Assembly: GCF_013520985.1 (NCBI RefSeq)
Contig: NZ_JACDTY010000007.1
Coordinates: 124,001 to 188,000 of the forward strand
DNA length: 64,000 nucleotides
Source of the DNA: Mesorhizobium neociceri
GTDB taxonomy: Bacteria; Pseudomonadota; Alphaproteobacteria; Rhizobiales; Rhizobiaceae
Direction: 5' to 3'
The translations under genes were made by a program, and so were the position numbers. Shown piece by piece: positions 17,512 to 27,531 of this stretch; within the stretch, counting starts at the first letter, position 1, and each line of letters starts with the position of its first letter. The notes under the pieces were generated by a model. That model worked only from the letters and a program-made list of their open reading frames with translations, made no database searches and had not been told where the DNA came from.

Positions 17512-18534
17512 TCACACCTCGGTCGGCGACCACGGCTTCAGCTTGGTATCGGTCTGCCGGTAGCGGAAAACGATGTCGGTCAGGCCGGCGGCGTCCTGCA
17601 TGTCGCCGACGACAAGCTGGATGACGATGATCTCCAGAATGGCATCGGCAATCGCATTGCCGAGCCCCGGGATGGAAATCACCACCAGCCTGTCGTCGGA
17701 GGCGACGTCGGCGCGCCGCGTCACCAGCACCGAGGGACAGCCGAAACCGGCGACATCCCTAGCGATCTTCACCTCGCGGCCATCACCGATGCAAATGAGT
17801 CCGGTCGCCGCATCCTGCGATTCCATCGGTCCGTGCAGGTAGTTGAGCGTGTCCCATCCGGATGCCGGCACTCGAACGGCTTCACGGATCAGCATCACTG
17901 CCTCGCCGGCATTGGCGAAACTGACACCGGCGCCGACGATGTCGATGGACGTCCTGCCCTGCAGTAGCCGCGCCGCATCCCCGGCAGCCTGTTTTGCCTT
18001 GGAAAGCACAGTGGCGACCGCCGCCGGCAAACGTGTCCAGTCGAAGCTGTTGCCGGCAAGCCTGTCGGCAAGCATGCCAAGCGCGAGCAATGTCCCGGTA
18101 TAGCCGGTCGAGCTGGCGCCATTGTCGGCGCCTGACTCCGTGGCCAGAACCGCGCCGGTCAGATCAGCCAGTGGATTGTCACTGCCACGGCAGACCGCCA
18201 GGCGAGGCGACGCCGAGGCCTCGCGCATGACGTCGGAAATTTCGCGGCTCTGCCCGGAGGCCGACAGCGCGATAAAGGCATCGCCGGCCGCATCGGTCCG
18301 GCCATAGAGATCGGTTGGCGTATAGGCGAAAGCCCTGATGCCGGAGGCGCGCAGATAAAGCGCGCCGGCAAGCGCAGCCTGATAACTGGCGCCAATACCG
18401 GCAAGCCCAATCGTCTTGCCGGCAAAAGCCCCGAAATCGAGGCTATCGAGCGATCCGGCCACCGAGCGCCGGCCAATCTCGAGACTTTCGGTCTGGCGCG
18501 CCACCGCCTGGCGGTAGCCGATACGCTTCATCAT
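17512..18534 (-). CDS. SIS-domain protein (aminosugar isomerase/deaminase-like)
   Basis: This 340-residue protein has two SIS halves: GKTIGLAGIGASYQAALAGA with SASGQSREISDVM in the first, and SIDIVGAGVSFANAGEAVML in the second. The layout resembles GlmS isomerase-domain, AgaS and FrlB-type enzymes acting on phosphorylated amino sugars or fructosamines. The start codon directly follows the TGA of the kinase gene, so the two are cotranscribed. With the kinase it would make and isomerise or deaminate a sugar phosphate (inference). Confidence 0.83.
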   Translation of the reverse strand: MMKRIGYRQAVARQTESLEIGRRSVAGSLDSLDFGAFAGKTIGLAGIGASYQAALAGALYLRASGIRAFAYTPTDLYGRTDAAGDAFIALSASGQSREISDVMREASASPRLAVCRGSDNPLADLTGAVLATESGADNGASSTGYTGTLLALGMLADRLAGNSFDWTRLPAAVATVLSKAKQAAGDAARLLQGRTSIDIVGAGVSFANAGEAVMLIREAVRVPASGWDTLNYLHGPMESQDAATGLICIGDGREVKIARDVAGFGCPSVLVTRRADVASDDRLVVISIPGLGNAIADAILEIIVIQLVVGDMQDAAGLTDIVFRYRQTDTKLKPWSPTEV

Positions 18535-19464
18535 TCAGACCGCTCCAATTTGCGAGGATAGTCCTTGGCCGGCGAGCAGCCGCCTCGCCAGAGCAACCGC
18601 GCCAAGCACCGGCGGCTCACGCAGCAGCAGCACGTGGCTCGACGGCGACACTTTTGCCATGGCCTCGACGAACGCGGTCATCAACATCGGCTGCTCCGAG
18701 ATGACACCGCCACCGGCCACGACGAGGGCCGGGTTGGCGCCGCGTTCGATCAAGAGTTCGACCAGTGCGGCGAGCCCTGCCCCGCCTTCCCTAATGACGC
18801 GGATCGCCAGCGCCGAGCCGGCGTTCGCCGCATCGAACACGGCATTGGCATAGCGGCCCCAGACCGCCGCACCGCGCGTTTCGTTGAGCAGGATGCCAAG
18901 CTTGGTCTGGTCGTCGGTATCGAGCTCGCGCATCAGCGCGGCAATCAGCGGGTCGCCCTCCTCACCCCGGTCGAAGCTGTGACGGATCGCCTTGGCGGCC
19001 TCGCGCACCAATGACGGCGCACTGCCCTCGTCGCCGAGGATCCAGCCCCATCCGCCGGCAGCAAGCATCTTGCCGTCGGCGGTGCGCGCCACCGCGATGG
19101 AGCCGGTGCCGGAGACGACACCGATGCCGTCGACATAGCCGGCGGCAGGCACCATCAGTTCAGCATCGTTGACCACCTGCACCGCGCCGCCGGTCCTGGT
19201 TGCCAGCAGCGCCTGAAAACGCAGGCATTGTTCGCCCGTGTCGCAGCCATGCGCGCCGACCGCCAGGGCAGCGGGCGCGACGCCCCCGCACAATCCGGCG
19301 ACGATGCCGGCCAGCGTCGTGGCATCGGTCTCCATCTGACGGACGCGCCAGCTCTCGGTCACCAGCACCTCGTCGGCGATCACGCGATCGCCCTCGCACA
19401 CCATGATACGCGTCTTGGTGCCGCCAATATCCACGCCCGCAATGATTTCCTGGGTCACCAACAT
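18535..19464 (-). CDS. BadF/BadG/BcrA/BcrD-type sugar kinase (N-acetylglucosamine kinase-like)
   Basis: This 309-residue ASKHA kinase has the phosphate-1 loop GVDIGGTKTRIMV near the start, GVVSGTGSIAVA as phosphate-2, GGWGWILGDEGSAPSLVREA (typical of eukaryote-like GlcNAc kinases), and ALVVAGGGVI as the adenosine motif. It probably phosphorylates the imported amino sugar. The ATG at 19464 is preferred; a TTG at 19503 would place the start inside the divergent promoter. Confidence 0.85.
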   Translation of the reverse strand: MLVTQEIIAGVDIGGTKTRIMVCEGDRVIADEVLVTESWRVRQMETDATTLAGIVAGLCGGVAPAALAVGAHGCDTGEQCLRFQALLATRTGGAVQVVNDAELMVPAAGYVDGIGVVSGTGSIAVARTADGKMLAAGGWGWILGDEGSAPSLVREAAKAIRHSFDRGEEGDPLIAALMRELDTDDQTKLGILLNETRGAAVWGRYANAVFDAANAGSALAIRVIREGGAGLAALVELLIERGANPALVVAGGGVISEQPMLMTAFVEAMAKVSPSSHVLLLREPPVLGAVALARRLLAGQGLSSQIGAV

Positions 19465-19510
19465 CCACCGCACAAGCCGGACGAAGCGGGCTGCCGCGTC
19501 CAATTCACTT

Positions 19511-19533
19511 TAGTTAGGAAACTTTACAAACTA
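19511..19533. promoter_or_regulatory. putative ROK operator between the kinase and ABC operons
   Basis: An AT-rich inverted repeat TAGTT-N13-AACTA has a GGAAACTTT centre and lies in the divergent region 19465-19608. I recall similar TTAGGAAACTTT-type sites upstream of rhizobial sugar operons controlled by ROK repressors. Both promoters could be controlled from here. Confidence 0.5.
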
Positions 19534-19608
19534 TCTTTCCAGACGGCAAGAACTATGATTTGATAATCGTCGTAAAAAGCGCATCAAGCGCGATTGGGAG
19601 ATTGCAAC

Positions 19609-20859
19609 ATGAGCAGGAGAAGGATTGGCCTGGCCCTCGCGGCCGCGTCTTTCGCATGGGGGCTAGCGGCCAGCGCGGCGCATGCCACCGACATCTCGTT
19701 CTGGACCTGGCGCCAGGAAGACAAGGCCGCCTACAACGAACTCTTCGCCGATTTCACCAAGGAGAACCCGGACATCCACGTGAAGTTCGAGTCGTTCCCT
19801 GATGAGAACTATCCGACCATCGTCTCGACGGCTCTGGCTGCCGGCAAGGGCGGCGACGTCATCCACACCCACGCCTATGGCTGGCTGGAGCAGTTCGTGA
19901 AGGCTGGCTATTTCGAGCCGCAGGATTTGACCACAGTGCCGTCGCTCGCCAACCAGCCCGCCGATGCGCTGGTGGCGGGCACCTACCGGGCCGACAAGAA
20001 GGTCTATTCGCTGCCCTTCGCCTCGCAGACGCTCGGCCTGTTCATCAACAAGGATGTCTTCGCGCAAGCCGGGCTGACGCCGCCTACCACCTGGGACGAG
20101 TTCATCACAGTCAGCAAGGCGCTGAAGGAGAAAGGCTTCTATCCCTTGGCCAACGGCATGGGCACCAGCTGGTTCAACGAGATGTTCGTCGCCATCTTCA
20201 CCAACCCTTTCCTCGGCCAGGATTTTGTTGGCGACCTGACATCCGGCAAGACCACCTTCAAGGACCCGCGCTATGTCGCGGCGCTCGGCAAGCTGCTCGA
20301 ACTGCGCGACTACATGCCTCCCGGCTTCGAAGGCATCGACTATGAAACCGCCGGCCAGCTGTTCATCACCGGCAAGGCGGCAATGCTGGCCGGCGGCAGC
20401 TTCGACATCGCTACCTACCGGACGCAGAACCCGGCCATCAACATGGACTTCATCGCCCCGCCAACGGCCAAGGCCGGCGATACGCCCCAGGTGACCAAGT
20501 TCTTCGACGGCGGTTACGCGGTCAACGCCAAGTCGGCTAACAAGGAGGCGGCGCTGAAGCTGGTCAACTGGATGGGCACCAAGGAGTTCGGCGACAAGTT
20601 CTCCGCCCTGCTCGGCAACATCTCGCCCATCAAGGGCGTCGTCATCAAGGACGAGCTGCTCGCCCACGTCGCCAAGTTGAACGAAACCGCCATGCCGCAT
20701 ATCAATGTCGTCTACTTCCGTTTCGAGAAGCCGACGGGATCGGAGCTGCTGCAGGGTGACATCACCAAGATGATGTCGGGTTCGATCACCCCGGACCAGT
20801 TGGCCGCCGACCTGACCGACGGCCTCGCCAAATGGTACAAGCCTTTCCAGGGCAAGTGA
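19609..20859 (+). CDS. ABC transporter extracellular sugar-binding protein
   Basis: This 416-residue exported protein has a signal peptide (MSRRRIGLALAAASFAWGLA, cleavage after AHA near 26). The mature protein begins TDISFWTWRQEDKAAYNELF, typical of family-1 solute-binding proteins, with YSLPFASQTLGLFINKDVF and a C-terminal FFDGGYAV region. It captures a mono- or oligosaccharide in the periplasm. GGGAG lies about 10 bases before the chosen ATG. First gene of a five-gene operon. Confidence 0.9.
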   Translation: MSRRRIGLALAAASFAWGLAASAAHATDISFWTWRQEDKAAYNELFADFTKENPDIHVKFESFPDENYPTIVSTALAAGKGGDVIHTHAYGWLEQFVKAGYFEPQDLTTVPSLANQPADALVAGTYRADKKVYSLPFASQTLGLFINKDVFAQAGLTPPTTWDEFITVSKALKEKGFYPLANGMGTSWFNEMFVAIFTNPFLGQDFVGDLTSGKTTFKDPRYVAALGKLLELRDYMPPGFEGIDYETAGQLFITGKAAMLAGGSFDIATYRTQNPAINMDFIAPPTAKAGDTPQVTKFFDGGYAVNAKSANKEAALKLVNWMGTKEFGDKFSALLGNISPIKGVVIKDELLAHVAKLNETAMPHINVVYFRFEKPTGSELLQGDITKMMSGSITPDQLAADLTDGLAKWYKPFQGK

Positions 20860-20860
20860 C

Positions 20861-21796
20861 ATGAACAACGGCCGGCGCCACACGAAAAAAGCCTTTCCGT
20901 GGCGCCGGTCACTCTGGATCGCCTCCCTGCTGGCACCGGCCCTGGTGGTGATGGTGCTGTTGGTCCTGTGGCCGCTGCTCTCGGCCTTCCGTCTTGCCTT
21001 CTATGAGTTCAACGGCTTGCAGCCGACCGGATTCATCGGCTTCGAAAATTTCCGCAAGGTGCTGTTTGAACAGCCTTATAGCGGCTGGACCTACAATGCG
21101 CTGAAGCACAACATCATCGCCTTCGTGGCGCTGATGGTGTTCGAGAACGGCACCGCTTTCCTGCTCGCCTACGCGTTGCTGAAGGCCCTGCCCGGCCATC
21201 GCATCCACCAGGTGATCGTCTTTCTCCCTGTCGTGCTCTCCGCCGTCATCGTCGGCTTCCTGTGGAAACTGTTCCTGCATCCGCTGTTCGGTCTGGTGAA
21301 CCAGACGCTGGCGCTGGTCGGCATCGGCGCCATACCGTGGCTCGGCAATGAACACACCGCGCTGGGCAGCGTCCTGTTCGCCAACGTCTGGCACTGGCTC
21401 GGCTTCCCGACCCTGGTGCTGCTGGCGGGCATGCAGCGCGTCAGCAAGGAAGTGATCGAGGCCGCCCGCCTCGACGGCGCCGGCGACTATGTGCTGATGA
21501 CGAAAATCATCTGGCCGCTGATTGCGCCGAGCGTCACCATCGTCACCATCCTGACCTTCATCGGCAGCTTCAACTGGTTCGAAATCCCCTATGTCATGGC
21601 CGGCCTCACCGGTTCGCCCGGCGGCGCCACCGACGTGCTCGGCCTCTATTTCTACCGCACCGCCTTCGGCTCGACGACGACAGGCATCCAAGATTTCGGC
21701 CAGGGCAGCGCGCTGGCGGTGATGATGTTCATCATTGTTGCTGGCGTCACCGCAATCGCGCTTCGCTACCTGCGCCGCCGCGAGATTGAGTTGTGA
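20861..21796 (+). CDS. sugar ABC transporter permease (MalF/UgpA type)
   Basis: This 311-residue membrane protein has six predicted helices, the first about residues 17-40. The cytoplasmic EAA loop ISKEVIEAARLDGAGDY-type sequence appears as VSKEVIEAARLDGAGDYVLM near residue 195. It starts 2 bases after the binding-protein stop and ends overlapping the next GTG start, so translation is coupled. Confidence 0.9.
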   Translation: MNNGRRHTKKAFPWRRSLWIASLLAPALVVMVLLVLWPLLSAFRLAFYEFNGLQPTGFIGFENFRKVLFEQPYSGWTYNALKHNIIAFVALMVFENGTAFLLAYALLKALPGHRIHQVIVFLPVVLSAVIVGFLWKLFLHPLFGLVNQTLALVGIGAIPWLGNEHTALGSVLFANVWHWLGFPTLVLLAGMQRVSKEVIEAARLDGAGDYVLMTKIIWPLIAPSVTIVTILTFIGSFNWFEIPYVMAGLTGSPGGATDVLGLYFYRTAFGSTTTGIQDFGQGSALAVMMFIIVAGVTAIALRYLRRREIEL

Positions 21797-22641
21797 GCGC
21801 GACAGCCCACAGAGGGCAATCCGGCGAGTTGTTGAGGAACGGTGCCATCCAGCTGATGCTGGGCCTCAACGCAATCATCATGATCTACCCGCTGTTCGTC
21901 ATGGTGATGTCGTCCTTCAAAACCAATGCCGAGATCTTCAGCTCGCCCTTCGCGCTGCCGGCGCACTTCTCGCTGGCCAATGCCGAGCGGGTGTGGAGCG
22001 AAACCAACTTCGTGCGCTACCTCGCCAATTCGGTCGGCATCACAGTGGCCGCGGTGGCGCTCATCCTTCTGTTCAGCACCATGGCCGCCTACGCCATTGC
22101 CCGCTACCAGTTCAGGCTGAGCGCGCTGGTGTTGATGTTTTTCCTCAGCGGCATGACCGTGCCGCTGAAGCTGGCTATCATTCCGCTGTTCATCCAGCTG
22201 GATTCGCTGGGGCTGGTCGACAGCTATGCCGGCCTGGTTCTGGTCTATGTCGCCATGGGGATTCCCTCGGCGGTGTTCATCATGACCGGCTTCCTCAGAA
22301 CCTTGCCGCGCGAACTGGAAGAGTCGGCGCGCATGGACGGCGCCAGCGAATTTCGCATCATGCGCTCGATCATGCTGCCGCTGGCGCGCCCGGCTTTTGT
22401 GATCGTGGCGATCCAGAACGCCGTTCCGATCTGGAACGATTTCTTCTTCCCGCTGGTGCTGATCACGTCGGACAATCTCAAGACGCTGCCGCAGGGCCTC
22501 ACCGTCTTTGTCGGCGAGTTCACCACCGACTGGGGCGTGCTGTTCACCGGCCTGACGCTTGCGGCATTGCCGATCACCCTGCTCTACACCGTGCTGTCGA
22601 AGCAGTTCATCTCGGGCATCACCCAAGGTGCGATCAAATAG
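21793..22641 (+). CDS. sugar ABC transporter permease (MalG/UgpE type)
   Basis: This 282-residue, six-helix permease has the EAA loop PRELEESARMDGASEFRIMR near residue 170 and a conserved C-terminal KQFISGITQGAIK. The GTG start overlaps the stop of the preceding permease by 4 bases (GTGA), so the two subunits should be made in equal amounts. Confidence 0.9.
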   Translation: MSATAHRGQSGELLRNGAIQLMLGLNAIIMIYPLFVMVMSSFKTNAEIFSSPFALPAHFSLANAERVWSETNFVRYLANSVGITVAAVALILLFSTMAAYAIARYQFRLSALVLMFFLSGMTVPLKLAIIPLFIQLDSLGLVDSYAGLVLVYVAMGIPSAVFIMTGFLRTLPRELEESARMDGASEFRIMRSIMLPLARPAFVIVAIQNAVPIWNDFFFPLVLITSDNLKTLPQGLTVFVGEFTTDWGVLFTGLTLAALPITLLYTVLSKQFISGITQGAIK

Positions 22642-22652
22642 GATCCTTTCAA

Positions 22653-23585
22653 ATGGCGAACCAGAACAAGATCATCATCACCTGCGCGGTGACCGGCTCG
22701 ATCCATACGCCGTCAATGTCGCCACACCTGCCGGTCAGCGCGCAAGAGATCACCGATGCCGCGATCGGGGCAGCCGAGGCAGGCGCCGCCATCGTCCATC
22801 TGCATGCGCGCAATCCAGCCGATGGCCGGCCCGACCAATCGACCGAGGCGTTCGCGCCCTTCCTGCGGGTGATCAAGCAGCGCTCGGACTGTGTCATCAA
22901 TATCACCACCGGCGGTGCCGCGACGATGAGCGTCGAGGAGAGGGTCAAGCCGGCCGCAACCTTTGCGCCTGAAGTCGCCTCGCTCAACATGGGCTCGATG
23001 AATTTCGGCCTCTATCCGATGCTGGAACGCTTCAAGACCTTCGAGCATGACTGGGAACGGCCCTATCTCGAAGGCTCGCGCGACCGCATCTTCCGCAACA
23101 CCTTTGGCGACATCGAGCACATCCTGCGCACCTGCGCTGAAAACGGCACGCGTTTCGAGATCGAGTGCTACGACATCGGCCATCTCTACACGCTTGCCCA
23201 TTTCGTCGACCGCGGCCTGGTCAAGGCGCCGTTCTTCGTCCAGAGCGTGTTCGGCATCCTCGGCGGCATCGGCACCCATCCAGAGGACGTCGCGCATATG
23301 AAGCGCACCGCCGATCGGCTGTTCGGCAACGATTATCATTGGTCGGTGCTGGGCGCCGGCCGCAGCCAGTTGCCGATCGCCACCCAGGCTATCGCGCTCG
23401 GCGGCAATGCGCGCGTCGGGCTGGAGGACTCGCTGTGGATCGGCAAGGGCCAACTGGCGAAATCCAATGCCGACCAGGTGCGCAGGGTTCGCCAGATCAT
23501 CGAAGGGCTCGGCGCATCGGTGGCCACGCCTGATGAGGCGCGGCAGATCCTGCAGCTCAAGGGCGGCGACAAGGTCTCTTTCTAA
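22653..23585 (+). CDS. BKACE-family (DUF849) 3-keto acid cleavage enzyme
   Basis: This 310-residue TIM barrel has the zinc motif VHLHARNP (His49, His51) and begins KIIITCAVTGSIHTPSMSPH, typical of beta-keto acid cleavage enzymes. These join a beta-keto acid with acetyl-CoA to give acetoacetate (or an analogue) and a new CoA ester. Genes of this family mostly act on keto acids from amino acid or carnitine breakdown; here it lies between the permease and ATPase genes of a sugar transporter. Its substrate is unknown. Confidence 0.87.
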   Translation: MANQNKIIITCAVTGSIHTPSMSPHLPVSAQEITDAAIGAAEAGAAIVHLHARNPADGRPDQSTEAFAPFLRVIKQRSDCVINITTGGAATMSVEERVKPAATFAPEVASLNMGSMNFGLYPMLERFKTFEHDWERPYLEGSRDRIFRNTFGDIEHILRTCAENGTRFEIECYDIGHLYTLAHFVDRGLVKAPFFVQSVFGILGGIGTHPEDVAHMKRTADRLFGNDYHWSVLGAGRSQLPIATQAIALGGNARVGLEDSLWIGKGQLAKSNADQVRRVRQIIEGLGASVATPDEARQILQLKGGDKVSF

Positions 23586-23597
23586 GGAAAAACACGA

Positions 23598-24662
<1,065 letters not shown>

Positions 24663-24676
24663 CGACGGATGACACC

Positions 24677-24973
24677 TTAGCCGAAAATCTTCTCGCCCTG
24701 TTCGTCGACCAGTTGGATGCCCTTCTTGATCGAGATGTCGACGGCGTCGTCGAGACCGGCGAAACGGTCGGCGCGGATGAAGCGGTGCTCCTTCATGACG
24801 CCGCCGACTTCTTTCGAAACCACGCCGCAGGTTTGGTACTGGCCGTCAGCCTTGTAGGGCGTGGCGCTGACCAGGAAACCCTTGTGCTCGATCTGCTTTG
24901 CCGGAGCGGCGCTCTTTGGGTCGCCGGCGTCACTGCCGCCACCACCGCCGAAAAGACGTTTCAGAAAAGACAT
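24677..24973 (-). CDS. HlyU-family protein
   Basis: This 98-residue protein begins MSFLKRLFGGGGGSDAGD and contains EHKGFLVSATPYKADGQYQT and EHRFIRADRFAGLDDAVDIS, the recognised HlyU pattern. In Vibrio the same name covers an unrelated virulence activator; in rhizobia the function is not established. GGAGGGTC lies just upstream of the chosen start. Its 3' half is duplicated at 16026-16146, so the intact and truncated copies bracket the sugar cluster. Confidence 0.8.
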   Translation of the reverse strand: MSFLKRLFGGGGGSDAGDPKSAAPAKQIEHKGFLVSATPYKADGQYQTCGVVSKEVGGVMKEHRFIRADRFAGLDDAVDISIKKGIQLVDEQGEKIFG

Positions 24974-25083
24974 GGGGGACCCTCCAACGGCAATCATCCC
25001 GCACCGATAGAAGGTGCAGGATGATTTTCAGTACCGTTCCTCAGTCGAACGGGCAAGGGTCGTATACCGGTCCCCGCCAGAGC

Positions 25084-25770
25084 TCAGCCGCGCGACAGCG
25101 CTTCCAGGGCTTCGGCGGCCCCTTCCAGTATGGCGATCGCTTCGGCCTGCTTTTCAGCCGGCGCGTCGACGATTTCGCCGAGCGCTGCGCGCAGCCGGTG
25201 GCGCACGGCGCGGAACTCGTCGCGGGCTTCCGAACGGCCGCGGCCACGCCGTCCGCCCTCCTCGCTCTCATCGTTCCAGCCGAACCACTCGCGCGCCTTG
25301 GCCATCTTGCGGCCGAAACGCTCGAGATGCTCGAGCACGCCGTCGATCATCTCGCGGTTTTCGTTGAGATGCGCCTGCCCCGCCTCGGTGATCGAAAACA
25401 CCTTCTTGTTGCCGTCGGCTGCCGAGGCGGCATAGCCGGCCTCTTCGAGGAAGGTCAGCGTCGGATAGACCACGCCCGGGCTCGGGCTGTAGATGCCGCT
25501 GGTGCGCTCTTCCAGCGCCTTGATGATGTCATAGCCGTGGCGCGGCGCCTCAGCCAGCAGCGACAGGGTGATCAGCTTGAGATCGCCGTCGGCCAGCATG
25601 CGTCCGGCGCGAAACATGTCGCCCGGCCCGCCGCGTCCACCGCCGCGTCCGCCATGCCCGAACGGCCCGAAGCCGCCGCCCCCTCTGCCACCAAATTTGC
25701 CGCCGAACTTGCCGGCCATATGCAGGAAAGCGCGTTCGGCGCGCTCGCCAAAGGGATGATGTTTATGCAT
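25084..25770 (-). CDS. PadR-family transcriptional regulator with Gly-rich N-terminus
   Basis: This 228-residue protein has a His/Gly-rich first part (about 20-55, GGRGGGGFGPFGHGGRGGGR). The PadR winged helix lies at about 63-140: LKLITLSLLAEAPRHGYDII, SPSPGVVYPTLTFLEEAGY and KKVFSITEAG. A helical dimer region follows. AAGGAG lies 7 bases before the ATG. Two direct-repeat operator candidates lie upstream at 25789-25859, so autoregulation is likely. The His-rich start might bind metal. Confidence 0.87.
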   Translation of the reverse strand: MHKHHPFGERAERAFLHMAGKFGGKFGGRGGGGFGPFGHGGRGGGRGGPGDMFRAGRMLADGDLKLITLSLLAEAPRHGYDIIKALEERTSGIYSPSPGVVYPTLTFLEEAGYAASAADGNKKVFSITEAGQAHLNENREMIDGVLEHLERFGRKMAKAREWFGWNDESEEGGRRGRGRSEARDEFRAVRHRLRAALGEIVDAPAEKQAEAIAILEGAAEALEALSRG

Positions 25771-25788
25771 TGAGTGCTCCTTTAGTTC

Positions 25789-25859
25789 TATCTTACGATA
25801 TATCTTAAGTAGGCGCATGCGGTAAATGAGTCAAGATATATCTTACGATGTATCTGAAG
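25789..25859. promoter_or_regulatory. paired PadR operator candidates
   Basis: Two direct copies of a 21-bp motif, TATCTTACGAT(A/G)TATCT(T/G)AAG, lie at 25789-25809 and 25839-25859, exactly 50 bp apart (about five helical turns). A perfect palindrome AAGATATATCTT overlaps the second (25833-25844). The AT-rich core stands out from its GC-rich setting. Confidence 0.72.
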
Positions 25860-26043
25860 GCAGCACCAGACGGTTGATTTCGCCGCCCCCGAGAGCTAGA
25901 AGGCTCGCGAGGGCACAAGCTTCTTCGTAAGCGTCTGACGTCAAGCAACGCATCCAACCCCGGTCCTTCCGGGTAATTCCGCCGCGAAACCGGCGAAATG
26001 GATGCCAAAGCGATGAACCGGATGCTTCAAGGAAAATCCAGAA

Positions 26044-26301
26044 ATGACCACGACCCGTAAGCGCAGCAGACTGCCGGCACGCTATGCTGCCATTGTCAGC
26101 CCACTGGTGCTGTCGCTGCTGATGACCTTCATCGTCTCGTTCATCTCGACGCTGAAAAGCCTTGGCTTTCACCCTAGTCTGCCATCCATCTGGATGAGCG
26201 CCTGGGGTCTGTCCTGGCTGGTGGCGTTTCCGACGCTGCTCATGGTGCTGCCGGCGGTGCGCCGCATTGTCGGCTGGCTATGCGAGCCCGCGGCCCGGTA
26301 A
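26044..26301 (+). CDS. DUF2798 two-helix membrane protein
   Basis: This 85-residue protein has two hydrophobic helices (about 15-37 and 49-70). The RLPARYAAIVSPLVLSLLMT and WLVAFPTLLMVLPAVRRIV patterns are typical of DUF2798. AAGGA lies about 10 bases before the ATG. The function is unknown; the location is the inner membrane. It is divergent from the PadR gene and might be one of its targets. Confidence 0.78.
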   Translation: MTTTRKRSRLPARYAAIVSPLVLSLLMTFIVSFISTLKSLGFHPSLPSIWMSAWGLSWLVAFPTLLMVLPAVRRIVGWLCEPAAR

Positions 26302-26344
26302 CATCACGGCGACAAGGCTCGAAGACAGCTTCGGGCCTTGCCCG

Positions 26345-26725
26345 CTACCAGCGGCCTTTGCGCCGGTTCCAGGTATAGAGAAGATCGGCGAAGCGATTGT
26401 ACGCGAACCGCGTCAGCGGCAGCGCGACCGGATTGCCGAACAGCGTTGCCAGCCACCCCTCGCCCGGCGTCACCCTCCAGACGGCAACCGCGACATCGGC
26501 GCCGACCAGCAGCCTGCCCTGCGCATCAGTGGCATGCAGCCGGCGACGAATGTCCTCCAGCGAGGCGCCGTGGCCGGCGAGCGCCGCCGGTTCGAGATTG
26601 ATGTCGCGGAATTCGATCCGCCCGGCCTTGATCGCTTCGATCAGCCGCCGTTTCTGCCTCGTGATGCCGCCATCGCAGACGGGGCAGCGTGTGTTGTACC
26701 AGACGGTAAGCGCAGGCTTGGGCAT
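26345..26725 (-). CDS. DCC-family (DUF393) thiol-disulfide oxidoreductase-like protein
   Basis: This 126-residue protein starts with the DCC signature: VWYNTRCPVCDGGITRQKRR has a CPVC pair like a thioredoxin active site. It continues with FRDINLEP and a WRVTPGEGW segment typical of DUF393. The role is unknown; a redox function is inferred from the CxxC. Confidence 0.83.
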   Translation of the reverse strand: MPKPALTVWYNTRCPVCDGGITRQKRRLIEAIKAGRIEFRDINLEPAALAGHGASLEDIRRRLHATDAQGRLLVGADVAVAVWRVTPGEGWLATLFGNPVALPLTRFAYNRFADLLYTWNRRKGRW

Positions 26726-26808
26726 GGCTTCAGACCGCGAGCTGAGGGACGGAACCGACTATCCCCACAATGCTATCGGCCCGCAACATGGTGAAGCGCC
26801 GCGCTTGA

Positions 26809-27438
26809 TCAGAACTCGTAGCCGAAGCGCTGGAAATCTCTGATATAGAGCCGCCGCACGATCGCTTTCGCCTCCTCGTCGTAGAGGGCGCGATAGTCGA
26901 CCGGCGCACTGACATTCGACCGCGGAAGCTCGCCGGGAAGGCCGAGCCGCGCGGCCAGGACATCGAACTGTTCGGCCAGTGCTTCGAAGCGCAGGACCTC
27001 GTCGATGATGAGCTTCCCATCCCTGTCCGAAATCCAGCTTGTCTGGTCCACCCGCGCCAGCCGGTTCTTGCGTTCGAGGTAGCGCAGGAACGCCTTGAAA
27101 TCCCAGCGCTGCGCCTGGCGATGCCGGCGCCGCGAGGTTTTCCGGCGCAAATGCTGGTAATTGGAAACCGCCAGCTCGAAAGGGTTGCGTACCACGGCGA
27201 ATTTGTAGGCGCCATCATAGAGTGGGACCGGCAATTTACGCCGCAGCCAGGCAGCTTTATCATGCTGGTTGAAATTGGCCTTTTCCGGCGCTTCGAGAAC
27301 CGGCAGATGCGATAATAGACGCCGCCATGGCGTCGGCTTCGGCTTCAGGCACCATGGCCGCAGGGCACGGGTGATCGAGGTCCCGGCCGTTTTCGGGATG
27401 TGGATGAAAATGAAGTTCTTCTCGAGCGAGAGGAGCAT
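26809..27438 (-). CDS. sulfotransferase-family (Sulfotransfer_2-like) protein
   Basis: This 209-residue protein carries the PAPS 5'-phosphosulfate loop FIFIHIPKTAGTSITRAL near its start and the 3'-phosphate motif KFAVVRNPFELAVSNYQHL near residue 85. Such enzymes sulfate glycans or lipids; in rhizobia some modify surface polysaccharides. GAGGAGAA lies just before the ATG. A basic patch (RRKTSRRRHRQAQR) near 100 could bind a polyanion. The acceptor cannot be told from sequence. Confidence 0.83.
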   Translation of the reverse strand: MLLSLEKNFIFIHIPKTAGTSITRALRPWCLKPKPTPWRRLLSHLPVLEAPEKANFNQHDKAAWLRRKLPVPLYDGAYKFAVVRNPFELAVSNYQHLRRKTSRRRHRQAQRWDFKAFLRYLERKNRLARVDQTSWISDRDGKLIIDEVLRFEALAEQFDVLAARLGLPGELPRSNVSAPVDYRALYDEEAKAIVRRLYIRDFQRFGYEF

Positions 27439-27531
27439 TTCTCCTCAATATCGGCAGCTCAGGCGCCGTCAAGCGGCGCCGGTATCGACCGCCAGGAAAT
27501 GCATCCGGCCGCGTTATCTCAAGCAGCGCGC

